A stretch of DNA of 64,000 nucleotides from Stenogyne calaminthoides (GCA_037126765.1 JBBCBC010000032.1:62001-126000); one strand, 5' to 3'. Shown: positions 45,701 to 56,779, counted from the stretch's first letter. Translations and numbers: made by a program. The notes: generated from the letters alone by a model not told the origin.

Positions 45701-47398
45701 TGTTGGGATATTTTAGTTTTGATGAATTATGTCAAAACATTATCAACTTGTGTTATTGAAGCTAATTTACAGATAACAAGTTGAGGGGGAACGAAAGAAC
45801 AAGTTGAGGGGGAACTCACGAAATCAGAAGAAGATGATCGAAGATCGACGAGGTCAAGAAAGTAGACCGACGAGATCGATGAGTTAGATGAGTTCCAAGT
45901 TAAACCGATGAGTCAGGCAAACTCGTAAGAGAAGAAAGTTAAGCCCGGTGATCGAAAAGAAACCCCACCGAAGAGAAGGTTACCAAATCGTAAGACGAAG
46001 AGATGAGATCGATCAAGATCAGACGTGATCGAGATCAGATTTGAAGATGAGCAGATGAGACTGATCGAGAGCAGATGAGACTGATCGAGATCAGACGTGA
46101 TTGAGATCAGATATGATAACCTGATATGCTAACTCGATATGATGACCGATGCTATCCCGATATGTTAATCAAGATGTGTTGATCCGATTAGTCGAAATTT
46201 GATCAAATCGTGCAAAGAAGAAATCGATAGCTTTGAGTAAAAGTGATCCGAGACTCAAGAAGTAAAGTGATCGAGGCTCAAGAAGTAAAATGATCTCGAG
46301 GGTCAAGAAGTAAAAAGTGACCGAGGGTCGATATCTCAAATCGGAAGAATCAACTCGGTCCACCGAAAGTGTCAAGATGCCCGATCGCACAAAGTCCATC
46401 AAGAGAAGTCATTGAATCGAAAAACCTGAGACTCAGAGAAACTCAAGACTCAAGATGTCACCAAGACACCGGGGCTCGGATAAACCCTCAAGGCTCAAGG
46501 CTCGGGATAAACTCAAGACTCATATGGAACTGAAGATCCTGAGATTCAGAAGAAACTGAGGAATATAACCGTTAGAATTCACCGACGTGGACCAATGAGA
46601 GGAAGACAACAAACCAAGAAGTCAGTAGAACTTTCAAGAATAGTATGGATTTGAATGTGATTCTCTCCAACGGTAACATTCAAATCCACACTATAATACA
46701 AGATCTTCCATCAAATTAAGTGTGGAGAATATGCAAAAGATGCTACAGAGCCAAGAGCCTTATATTCAAGCATTTCCACCATAGACCACAAGTCTGTAGA
46801 TATACAAGTATGTTCAAGAGTGTTCTAAAACCCCATCTAAGCAACCCACGATATATCCTAAGCTTAGAGAGATTTTTCCAACCTTAGCAATGAGGCTAAA
46901 CCAAATGTAAGGGAAAATCTCAACCTAGTTGGAGACATCAACCAAACCAAACCCTATTGTTAGGTAATTGGTGTGAAGTTGTAAAAAGAGGAGTAAGTAA
47001 GTTTGCAAGTGAGTCACCTGAAAAACTCTAGAAAAGTGAGTAAGCTACAGTGAGTTAGCCTGAAAGCTTGTAGGCGATCCCGTGAAGGGTTATAAGTCCC
47101 GTTGGAGTGAGAGCTCGTTAAATATCTGGAGGCGAGCCCGAGAGGGTGATAAGTCCAGTTTGAAGGAATTTCCCTAGGAACAGGGAGAGTGGATGTAGGA
47201 GCTTGAGTCTCCGAACCACTATACTTTATTGTGTTCTTTATTGCTTTACGTTCTTATCTTGTCATATGCATTCGATTATAAGCAAAACACAACACATGAG
47301 CTTAAAACGCAAAAATCTGGAATCACCATTCTTCACCCCTGTTTTTATATGCATTTCATGATTTTCCGCATTTCATGGGTTTTTCACCTGGCCTATCA
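45701..47398 (+). repeat. array LTR 5
   Basis: 1698 bp. The patch 45840-46510 is heavily altered at CAG/CTG sites, more than any other copy. TATA region reads CTATAATACAAG. Confidence 0.9.
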
Positions 47399-47534
47399 AT
47401 TGGTATCAGAGCAGGAGTTCAAAAGATCACTCTTAATGTGATCACCTGAACTGATCTTTTTAAAAAGAAAAACCCATTTCTTTAAAAATGCATACATTTT
47501 AATGTTTTGGCGTCATTATCAAAAAGGGGGAAAT
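47399..47534 (+). repeat. array internal domain 5
   Basis: 136 bp, essentially the same as internal domain 1. Confidence 0.9.
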
Positions 47535-49250
47535 TATTGGGATATTTTAGTTTTGATGAATTATGCCAAAACATTATCAACTTATGTTATTGAAGCTAAT
47601 TTACAGATAACAAGTTGGGGGGGAACAAAAGAACAAGTTGAGGGGGGACTCACGAAATCAGAAGAAGATGATCGAAGATCAGACGAGGCTGCAGACGAGA
47701 ATGATCGAGATCAGATGCGTTAGATGAGTTCCAAGTTAAACTGGTGAGCTGTGCAAACTCATAAGAGAAGAAAAGCTAAGGCAGTTGATCAGAAAGAAAC
47801 TGACCAGAAGATCAGAAGAGATGGTTGTAAATCAGAAGAGAAGGTTGCAAATCACAAGATGAGCAAATGAGATTGATCAAGATCAGAAGTGATCGAGATC
47901 AGATATGAAGATGAGCAGATGAGACTGATCGAGATCAGATGTGATCGAGATCAGATATGATAACCTGATATGCTAACCTGATATGATGACCTGATGCTAT
48001 CCTGATATGTTAATCTGAAGATGTGTTGATCTGATCAGTCGAGCTGATCAAATCAGGCAAAGAAGAAATCAGATAGCGTGAGTAAAAGTGATCTGAGACT
48101 CAGTAAGTAAAGTGATCTGAGGCTCAGTAAGTAAAATGATCTAAGGGTCAGTAAGTAAAAGTGACCTGAGGGTCAGGATGTCTGAAGTCAGAAGAACTGA
48201 ACTCAGTCAGCCTGAGTGTCAGTATGCCTGATCAGACAAAGTCCACTGAAGAGAAGTCTGCTGAATCGAAAAACCTGAGACTCAGTGATACCTGAAAACT
48301 CAGAAGACTGAAGACTCAGTATGTCACTGAAGACACTTGGGCTCAGATAAACCTGAAGGCTCAGAAGGCTCAGATAAACCTGAAGACTCAGATGGAACTG
48401 AAGATCCTGAGATTCAAAAGAAACTGAGGAATATAGCCGTTAGAATTCGGCTGACGTGGACCAATGAGAGGAAGACAACCAGCCTGAAGAAGCTGCAGAA
48501 CTTTCAAGAATAGTATGGATTTGAATGTGATTCTCTCCAATGGTAACATTCAAATCCACACTATAATTCAAGATCTTCCATCAAATTAAGTGTGGAGAAT
48601 ATGCAAAAGATGCTACAGAGCCAAGAGCCTTATATTCAAGAATTTCCACCATAGAACACAAGTCTGTAGATATACAAATATGTTCAAGAGTGTTCTAAAA
48701 CCCAATCTAAGCAACCCACGATATATCCTAAGCTTAGAGAGATTTTCCCAACCTTAGCATTGAGGCTAAACAAAATGTAAGGGAAAATCTCAACCTAGTT
48801 GGAGACATCAACCAAACCCAAACCCTATTGTTAGGTAATTGGTGTGAAGTTGTAAAGAGTGAGTAAGCTGCAGTGAGTCAGCCAGAAAACTCTAGAAAAG
48901 TGAGTTAGCCTGAAAGCTTGTAGGCGATCCCGTGAAGGGTGATAAGTCCAGTTGGAGTGAGAGCTCGTTAAATATCTGGAGGCAAGCCCGAGAGGGTGAT
49001 AAGTCCAGTTTGAAGGAATTTCCCTAGGAACAGAGAGAGTGGATGCAGGAGTTTGAGTCTCAAAACCACTATACTTTGTTGTGTTCTTTATTGCTTTACG
49101 TTCTTATCTTGTCATATGCATTCGATTATAAGCAAAACACAACACATGAGCTTAAAACGCAAAAATCTGGAATCACCATTCCTTCACCCCTGTTTTTATA
49201 TGCATTTCATGATTTTTCCGCATTTCATGGGTTTTTCACCGGGCCTATCA
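47535..49250 (+). repeat. array LTR 6
   Basis: 1716 bp, starting TATTGGG like LTR 2 and ending CCTATCA next to the right TSD. Confidence 0.9.
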
Positions 49251-51410
49251 ATGAGCATTCTCGAACATCACCAAAGACTGGTTGTGGTGAATCATCGCCA
49301 ATCGCAAGCGATTTATGGCTGAATGATGGCCAAGTGTATCATCAAGATCTATTGTCCATGATCGGATCGGAGAATCGCAGGCGGCATGAAGATAGTTAGG
49401 CACACCTTCAGGGCAGCTCACTGTCGGAGAGAGGTGGTAATTGAGCAAATCCAGGGACAAAGTGTGTCGAGCATTCAAAAATCTGAGAAAAAGTACCAGA
49501 GGATAGTTATAACTGAGGAAACAAATGAAGATCTAAGCACATACAATTGACATAAAGAGAATAAGATACCCAGTGGCACAACGGGGGTCCCACCCAAGCC
49601 AGGACCTATCGTCTGGGATGCGTGTATGTGAACTCGAACTAGACGGCACGCTCGGATCAGCAGCTGTTAGGGGAGCCTTTTTGATAGGGTCAGCGGTCAC
49701 AATTCCTCCTTCAGCCGGAGTTGTGCTTGTCAGGGGAGTGCTCGCCGAAGGTTCGGTCGCCTGATTCTCTCGGTGACTTCGTTTACCCTTCTTAAGAGAA
49801 GGTTCATGCTCGCTGGTCTTTTGATCGGTTGACTGGGCAGAGACTTTTTTCGATTTACTTGGCTCTCCACGAGCAGCTTTCGCAATCAACCGCTTGGCTT
49901 AGATCCTCTCTAATTCGACGGGATTTTTCTTCCGTGCCATAACAGTATGATCGGTGCCACTCACAGCTATAGTAACCGCGGGATGAGCTGCCAATCGCAA
50001 ATTTTCCTATTAAAAAATACTACAATAGGCAAATTAAAGGGAGCGAGCATAAGAGAGCCGGATCTTACCCGATGGGTTTATAGTGACCAAATGGTGGGGA
50101 GGAACGTACAAATTAGCTTTTTTCCTCTAATCGGCCATATTAAGGAACTTAATTGTTCGCTCTGAGTATGTCACCAAATCAATATGTCAAATGCTACTGT
50201 AATACCCATCGCTCGCCTCTGTTTCCGTGGCCGCCGGAATTCCTGAGATAACGAAAATAAGTTAATATCAGTATTCAGGTTTGAAGAAAGAAAAAAGAAG
50301 ACTCAATTCGATAATTTCCAAAATCATTAGGAATATCAAGACGAGCGACTGGGTCGCTAGCCGAAGCGGGGCTCCTCCAATCACCCCCAACAAACCAAAA
50401 TTTATCTTTCTAGTCTCTGATCTTGTTCGGCACCTCCTCAACTAATTTATAGCCCGTGTTCGCCTTCATAAAAACCCATCCTTCTTCGCCTCTCGGACGG
50501 GTCAGATGAACAAGGTGAACAAATTCAGCAGCCGTTGGATAGTAAAGAGGTTTCATCTGGCCAAACAAGGTCAGAATGTTCATAATTATATGCCACCCAT
50601 TTGGTTTAATTTGGGTAATGATGATGTTCAGTTCGACCAATAATCTGGAAATTGTCGGGTGTAATGGAAACCGGAGGCCCTCCTCCATGGTATCAAAATT
50701 AACGGCCACACAACCTTTAAGAGGTTGGTCAGCTCACTTTTTTTTCCTTGGGACCCAAAAGAACACATCTTTGGGGGTCTCATACGTCCGGTAAAGCTGA
50801 TCCAGCCATTCTTCCGTCATCACCGTTTTAACCTTGCTCGTTGGGAAACGGTTCTCAAAAAACACCCGATGAGGTTGCTTTGGCCAATTAAAGTTATACT
50901 GAGAAGCATATTCAGCATAAGTTGGACTGTGGGGTCGTCCGAGGGGGATCTTGTCATTACGCCCCCCATCAAGTTGTGGAAAAACCCCAGAATTATGTTC
51001 GCCGGACTTTTCAGCCCGGTGGGTATTTTGCTCGCCCCTTGTGTGCCCGCTATTATGCACACCATAGTGCTCGCCTTCGTCGTTATGCTCCCCTTTTTCA
51101 ATTTGGTTTCTCCCGTAGTACCCGGTATCTACGTAGAAACGAGAGGAACCAGCGTCATCATCATTCAAAAAATCGGGTCGGGCTAACTCCCGATCTATTT
51201 CCGCAATGGCTTCCTCAGAAGAAGATGACAGGACCGCGAAGGGCTGACGGACGCAACGGCGAGACCCTTTTAACGGGTTACCTGCCGCTGAAGTCGAAGC
51301 TTTCTTAGTATGTGAATGGCAGCCGAGGGATGAAGAAGAAGATCCTCGGGGAGATTCCGTGGCCGCGGAATCGATCAAGGCATTCAAAGAAATTGGGGAA
51401 GAAGACATGA
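49251..51410 (-). pseudogene. gypsy antisense ORF, N-terminal and middle parts
   Basis: A candidate start is the ATG at about 51409 (MSSSPISLNALIDS), with a Ser-rich region, then an acidic/His-Gly-rich part, and at about 50734-50830 EEWLDQLYRTYETPKDVFFW, a conserved block of the antisense ORF proteins of Tat elements. At a run of eight A/T near 50741 the frame slips to 50410-50709 (GLRFPLHPTISRLL, NGWHIIMNIL), resembling the PF04195 'putative gypsy type transposon' domain. A Ser/Lys-rich linker (49533-49889) and a further piece (49248-49478) lead up to the array insertion. Introns are possible and were not resolved. Function unknown; the ORF is conserved in the lineage. Confidence 0.6.
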
Positions 51411-51765
51411 TGAATGGAAGAGAAAAAAAAACAAGGAAATTACCTGAAAAAGTCTTCACCGGATTGAATGGAGCTCGCCGGATACTTGGTAAAGAGAGAA
51501 GAAGCGGGAGAAAAAAGGAAGAAAGAATGAAAAAATAAGAGTGAAAGGGTTTATATAGTATCTGGAAGATGGGGCCCGTTGAAATTAAAGAAGTCAGAAA
51601 AACTTTTCGCATACCCACATAGAGCCCCGTGCATAATAACGAGAATTTACAAATACGGGGTGGCGCGCATCACAACACTCGAGGTGCTACTCCCGAGTCC
51701 AAGGAAAGCCGAACCAACACAGCTCGTCCGCCGTGACGAGCATCAAAGGCTTGGCTGGGGGGTAT

Positions 51766-52629
51766 TGTTGTGCTCTCCATTAAATCGGTCAAAGTCAACC
51801 TGCCATGTGTACATCGGGCGAACACGTGGACCAATACACGGGAAGGAGAGCCAGCTAAAAACAAAGGAGCTCGCCAGGTAGGTGAGCATTTGAGGACAGC
51901 CACGGAAGCAACACACAAGCTCGCCACATCAGGTGAGCACGCGTAACCCAGACCAGCCCCCACTCCAACTGGCCAGCAAAATGCTCACCCGGGGGCCCAC
52001 TGGATGTGATCGCCGGTTAGGCGAGCCCACTACGGGGACCTGAGCTGAAGTAATGGGGAGGTAAGAGAGAATCAGGGCAAGTCCAAACTCTTCTCTCCAT
52101 CATAGGCAAATTCAGCCCCCCATAATTTATCACTAGGGGGGCCAACTCACCTGCATACCAGGCTAACACACGAGGCAAAAGACTCCATACCCTGAACCGA
52201 ACCATGGTTGACCATAAAGAGCCGAGCACATACCCAAACAAGGCAGGCAAACACGAAGATCGATCACCTGCTAAGCAATGACCACCCGGATGATGAATAG
52301 AAGACTTCAAACACATGAAAGGATAGGTGGCGACAATAGGAAGCATCAGGGACACATGGCATAGCCCCGTGTAATCTTGCATGTCAAGAAATAGCCAGCT
52401 CATGCTAGGCAAGGCAGCACAAGCTTGCCAAACTAGTATAAATAGACCATCAGAGGTCAAACAAAGGGATCACAAATTGTCCCCCTGTCTACTGTGTTAC
52501 TTGCTTTCCCTCTCACATTTACACATGTGCTCGTCACATACACTTGTGCTCGTCACATCGTATCTTGTTTGTTACGTTGTCAAATACATAACGCCACATC
52601 ATATTTTCCACATAAGATGACTAACAACA
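51766..52629 (+). repeat. gypsy 3' LTR
   Basis: 864 bp, intact, preceded by a purine tract TTGGCTGGGGGGTAT. It has a TATA-type signal in TAGTATAAATAGACC (about 52435). It matches the 5' LTR over its full length with scattered substitutions. Confidence 0.92.
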
Positions 52630-52799
52630 GCATTTTAGAAACATGCAACTTGTTATGCTGAAAGATGCAATTTATTTACACTGAACTGTGCAACTATTAA
52701 TATGGAAAAATAGTTGCACAGTTCAGTGTAAACTAACTGCATCTTTCAGTATAACAAGTTGTATGTTTCTAAAATGCACTACGAATGCATGGTGCACCT
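52630..52799. mobile_element. foldback MITE, main part
   Basis: 52635-52705 and 52710-52775 form a near-perfect inverted repeat (TTTTAGAAACATGCAACTTG against inverted CAAGTTGTATGTTTCTAAAA; both arms contain ACACTGAACTGTGCAACTAT). The pairing extends outward only if 16908-16934 is added, which shows the gypsy element landed in this MITE's left arm at GCATT. Total length about 190 bp. Confidence 0.85.
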
Positions 52800-53180
52800 C
52801 GACGCACATAAGACCTACTCAATTGTTTAAGGTGTATATTAATAAACTTGCTTAAACCTTGAAATTAAATTATTTTATCAAATATTATATATCCATTTTA
52901 ATATGAAGTTGAAACCTACAAATTAAAACAAAATGAATCGATTAAAAAAAATTGAAAAAGAGAAAAATGAAACAACATTTAAAAAAGAGGTATTAATATA
53001 TTAATTAATAGGAGTTTTATCAATTCAAGGCTTGAAAGATGGTAAATATATCAATTTAAGGCCTGATATTTTTTCTATCAATTCAAGGCTTGGAAGATAG
53101 AAAACTATCATTTCAGGGCCTGAAAGTAGAAACTATCAATTCGAGGCTTACACATTTTACGGCAATGTTTGTCATTAAAT

Positions 53181-53278
53181 CCTAAACCCTGAACCGTAAA
53201 CCCTAACCCTAAACCTTGAAACCTAAACCCTGAACCATGAACTCTAAACCTTGAACCATGAACCCTAAACCCTAAAAA
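53181..53278. repeat. degenerate telomere-like repeats
   Basis: About twelve units of CCCTAAA, CCCTGAA, CCTTGAA and related heptamers, related to the plant telomere repeat (CCCTAAA)n but much decayed, inside the outer foldback element. Confidence 0.7.
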
Positions 53279-53322
53279 AAATAAGGACATGAAATATAAG
53301 TGTCAAACATGGCCTTAAAATG

Positions 53323-53829
53323 GAGAAAAAAAAATTGGTCCCATAACTTATACACTGTCCATGTTTCGTCCCAAAAAAATTTAATGTCCAATTTTAGTCC
53401 CACAACTATATCGATTGTCCAATTTTGGTCCCATTTTCACCGAAAATTGGAAAAAATGTCATTTTCAGTCTCATGCAAGTCACGTGCCGGTAAAATTTAG
53501 TTGTTCTTACATTTACAAATTTTAAATTTTAGTTTTGATTAAATTTATTGGATTATTTACACATGTATAGTTTAATTGATTGAAAACTTAAATAAATAAA
53601 AAGAAATAAATAGTCAGTGTTCACGTCATCGAGGATATAGAGAACCCCCAAATTTTACCGGCACGTGACTTACACATCATCAAAACGGCGTTATTCACAA
53701 TTTTTCGACAAAAATGGTACCAAAATTGGACAATCAATTTAGTTATGGGACCAAAATTGGACAGTTAAATTTTTTGGGACGAAAAATGGACAGTAGATAA
53801 GTTATGGGACCAAAAAACTTTTTTTCTCC
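53323..53829. mobile_element. inner Mutator-like MITE
   Basis: The TIRs read GAGAAAAAAAAATTGGTCCC at left and, inverted at the right, GGAGAAAAAAAGTTTTTTGG; arms share TTGGTCCCATAACTTA and a CACGTGCCGGTAAAATTT block over ~200 bp. The 9-bp TSD CTTAAAATG is perfect (53314-53322 and 53830-53838). Confidence 0.82.
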
Positions 53830-53991
53830 CTTAAAATGTGTGAGCCTCAAATTGATAGTTTCTATCTTTCAGGCTCTGGATTGATAGTTTTCTATCTTCC
53901 AGGCCTTGAATCGATAGAAAAAAAAATTCAGGCCTTAAATTGATAGATTTACCATCTTTCAGGCCCTGAATTGACATTTTTCCTAATTAAT

Positions 53992-54840
53992 ATGTATTAA
54001 TAAAAAAAATTAAAAGTGAATGAATTATAATATAAAATAATTTTATTACATAAAATGAATTAAGATATACATAAGAACAATTATAAAGTAAAATTATTCA
54101 TTAAAGAACTAATAATTAAATATAATTCACATTAACATAAAGTACCTTTTGATTGAATATTTAACTTATATTTAATTAAATCAAATAAAAACTAATTAAA
54201 TAAAAATAAATGAATAATATAATTAAGTTAAATAAATAAAATATAAAGTAATAAATATTAATTACACATTTTATAACATTCACACATAATTTAAATACCT
54301 AAATAATCAGACACTAATTACATTGTGACATGTCGTCATTATCTATAAACCAAATTTATTATTTACTTTTCACAAAATACTCATTTAATTAGATGACAAA
54401 TCATCGAAATGCACAATAATGCGATACGTAAACAGTAGAAATTTCATATTAGTGGACTTGAGGGATGTTTTAAAAATCGATGTATGATAAAATGTTAGAT
54501 ATAAACTAAAAATTTAAGAGTAACAATCTTGTGAACCAAGGTCACACTATGAACCCTTATTCAATATGACCCATTTTGAGAGATGGGTTGACCCGAATTT
54601 TCGCCCCCAATCCATTCACTCCAATTCGCCCCATTCATGCATGCTCTGCCCTCGCGCCGTTGCTCAACCCACATTGCATCGCGCCGCTGCTCTCGCCCCG
54701 CTGCACCACACTCTTCCACGCCCTCACATCACGCAATGAAGATAAACAATGAAGAAGAAGGAAAAATAACACTATGAACGATTATGAAGGGAGAGACTTC
54801 ACAAGAGGTATTAAAATTCATTTCACACGGTAATGTGCCT
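53992..54840. other. AT-rich intergenic DNA
   Basis: Mostly A/T with many TAATTAAAT words and no gene. A less AT-rich patch at 54590-54730 is pyrimidine-rich without a convincing frame. Confidence 0.5.
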
Positions 54841-54844
54841 TCAC

Positions 54845-55195
54845 TAGTGACAGTAATAGTTTTTCTTTGCGTAACAATAGTACTTTTTCTTCATAACGGT
54901 GATAGTTTATGTGTGTAACAGTGATACTTAGTATAGCATACAGTGACAGTGATAGTTTGTCTGACTAATATTGATAGTTTTTATGAGTAACAGTAATATA
55001 TTTTATGTGTATGTGATAGTTTTTTTTTTTTTTTGGAATACCTATGATAATTTAAGAGCATTACAGTGAGAGTTTTTATAAATAGCAGTGATAGTTTATG
55101 TGTGTAATAGTGATACTTACTATAGCATACAATGACAGTAAGAGTTTTTTTGAGTAACAGTGATAGTTTTTATGCGTAATGGTGATAAAAAAAAT
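54845..55195. repeat. degenerate minisatellite (AACAGTGATAGTTTTTATG)
   Basis: A ~20-30-bp unit around ACAGTGATAGTTT recurs about twelve times with heavy decay. A longer block (GTGATAGTTTATGTGTGTAA with TATAGCATAC) is duplicated at about 54900 and 55088, suggesting a higher-order step. Confidence 0.65.
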
Positions 55196-55993
55196 CGGCA
55201 AGGTGTTTTCGGTCGAGATTCGAAAGACGAAAATGAGAGGTAGTTTTGGAAGACGAAATGAGAGGGTTTTACAGAGATAGTTTTACAATTGCAGAGGAGA
55301 AGGGAGATATGCGTGAATATTGTGTGTTAATAGTTATTCCAAATATCTTTTCCCAATAATTAATGCACGACTCTAATTTTGACAATGATATAGAAAGTTC
55401 AAATTATTTTAGTACGAGATTCTTGATCTCCATAGGTATGTTATATCTGATGAAGAATGTCAAATATTTATGTTAAATTGCATGAATATTTCGAAGGCAG
55501 CGTCTACCAAAAATTCGAAATCAGAAGTTTTATATTTTTTGTATACATGTATTCCATACAAAATGCCTAAATTTTTTATTGCTTTGATGATTTTTAGTTT
55601 GCAGATTCGTATTTTACATCTAATGATCTTATGAGCATAAAGACAGAATAATCTAATGATCTAATGAACATAAAGTAAATTATATCTCTAATTTTGACAA
55701 TGATATAGAAAGTTCAAATTCAAAAAAGATATAGATGATCAAAGTCAAGATTGAGAAAGATTAGTTGATTACGGACTTATTTCTCTTATCTCCATTCCAT
55801 ACAAACCTAATATTTTATTTGAATTTTCCAACCACAATAAATGTTTTATATTTTATATTAATTTTAAATTTTTCGAAAAATATCGTCTCTTTAAAATACT
55901 TTCCCTATAAAAAAACATCGTCTCTTAAGAATGAAAAAAATACTTTAATATGAATATTTATAAATGTTGATGTTGCACGGATATTGTTCCATA
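55196..55993. other. AT-rich intergenic DNA with a dispersed 35-bp repeat
   Basis: CTAATTTTGACAATGATATA followed by GAAAGTTCAAATT occurs at 55374-55407 and 55686-55719. No gene is recognised. Confidence 0.5.
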
Positions 55994-56713
55994 TGTTGGA
56001 TAACATTCTGCACAACATTTTAAATTTGCCCTTTCTCCTAACACTGACTCCGTTTTAATAGATATGTTTTTCTATGTTTCCTTGCAGGTTGAAGACAATT
56101 TCGGATATTGGTGGTTGCACTGATGGAGTAAGAATAGAAAGATCATGGGTGGTTACATCAAGATCATGGAGATAGTGGAGGAGATCTTCAAGGCTGTCCA
56201 CACCAAGTGGATAGGACAATGCAATTGGTCTGAATGTCTATAAATAAACTGCATTGGTCGACATTCAAGTTTGAGTTAAAGTGAAATACCATTTGCTCTA
56301 CTCCAAACTTAAGAGAGTAGCATCCGAGATACAACCGTGAGTGGAGTGTGAGGGTCGATGCTATGTCTATTTGTACTGGTCGAGTGTATCCCAACATTTC
56401 CCATCAGTATTGATTTTGTCTTATTAGATCAAGTTTTAGGTTGAATAAGAAAACTAGTTACTTGATTGAATAGAGTGATTTTTGGTGTGTGGTTTTTCAC
56501 TACACCTTTTAGGATCTTGTAAGAGATTCGTGTGTATCTCTCTACTTGTTATAGTGATGTTTTTAACCATGAGGTTCGTATGTCTGATTATAGACTACAC
56601 ACAATTTTGGAAATCCTTTGCACTGTGTTTTTATACTTCCGCTGTCATATGTTGTTTTATATGTTTCACAACATTTTCAACAACACTCTAAAAATACACG
56701 CACACAACTTTCA
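55994..56713 (+). repeat. putative 5' LTR of the plus-strand copia element
   Basis: Starts TGTTGGATAAC and ends ...ACAACTTTCA, followed by GTTGGCGCCAGAGCC, a primer-binding-like site. It contains a TATA box TATAAATAAAC (about 56240). No partner LTR lies in the window, so the left border is inferred. Confidence 0.5.
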
Positions 56714-56779
56714 GTTGGCGCCAGAGCCATAAACTTGATACATTAAGTTAAAGGTCTTGTGTTTAAAGTGTGTTTTTAC

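Larger units (their letters stand above)
38319..49250 (+). mobile_element. tandem array of a miniature LTR retroelement: 6 LTRs and 5 internal domains
   Basis: LTRs of about 1.7 kb (TGTTGGGATATTTT...CCTATCA) alternate with internal domains of 135-136 bp. Each internal domain starts ATTGGTATCAGAGCAGGAG (initiator-Met primer-binding site) and ends in the purine tract AAAAAGGGGGAAAT. The outermost ends are flanked by a single 5-bp TSD ATGAG (38314-38318 and 49251-49255). No internal junction carries a TSD. There is no gag or pol. It inserted into the antisense ORF of the gypsy element. Confidence 0.93.
16935..52629 (+). mobile_element. Ty3/gypsy retrotransposon, Tat/Ogre-type, 35.7 kb with nested insertions
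   Basis: LTRs are 864 bp each once the hAT insertion and one TSD copy are removed from the 5' LTR; they begin TGTTGTGCTCTCC and end AACAACA. The TSD is GCATT. Coding order on the plus strand is gag, (protease and N-terminal RT lost), RT, RNase H, a second RNase H-like domain, integrase, followed by a repeat-containing spacer and an extra ORF on the opposite strand. Two RNase H-like domains and an antisense 3' ORF are known features of Tat-lineage elements (Ogre, Grande, Retand); lineage is inferred from these. Every coding part has stops or gaps. Insertions inside it: hAT (17723), copia (22698), copia LTR (32932), six-LTR array (38319). Confidence 0.9.
53010..53984. mobile_element. outer foldback element with ~150-bp arms
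   Basis: The arms 53010-53160 and 53839-53984 are inverted copies built from a repeated TATCAATTCAAGGCTTGAAAGAT motif (three to four times per arm). AATTAAT lies just outside each end (53003-53009 and 53985-53991) and may be the TSD. It encloses telomere-like repeats and a second element. Confidence 0.7.

Noticed and set aside
38319..49250. Recurring 70-90-residue frames (YVLILSYAFDYKQNTTHELK) repeated about every 1.8 kb
   Set aside because: They are LTR sequence repeated with the array; they lie near the LTR end and change frame between copies.
38319..49250. CRISPR-like or satellite interpretation of the regular 1.8-kb period
   Set aside because: Unit structure (LTR ends, primer-binding site, purine tract, TSD) identifies it as a retroelement array; plant DNA has no CRISPR.
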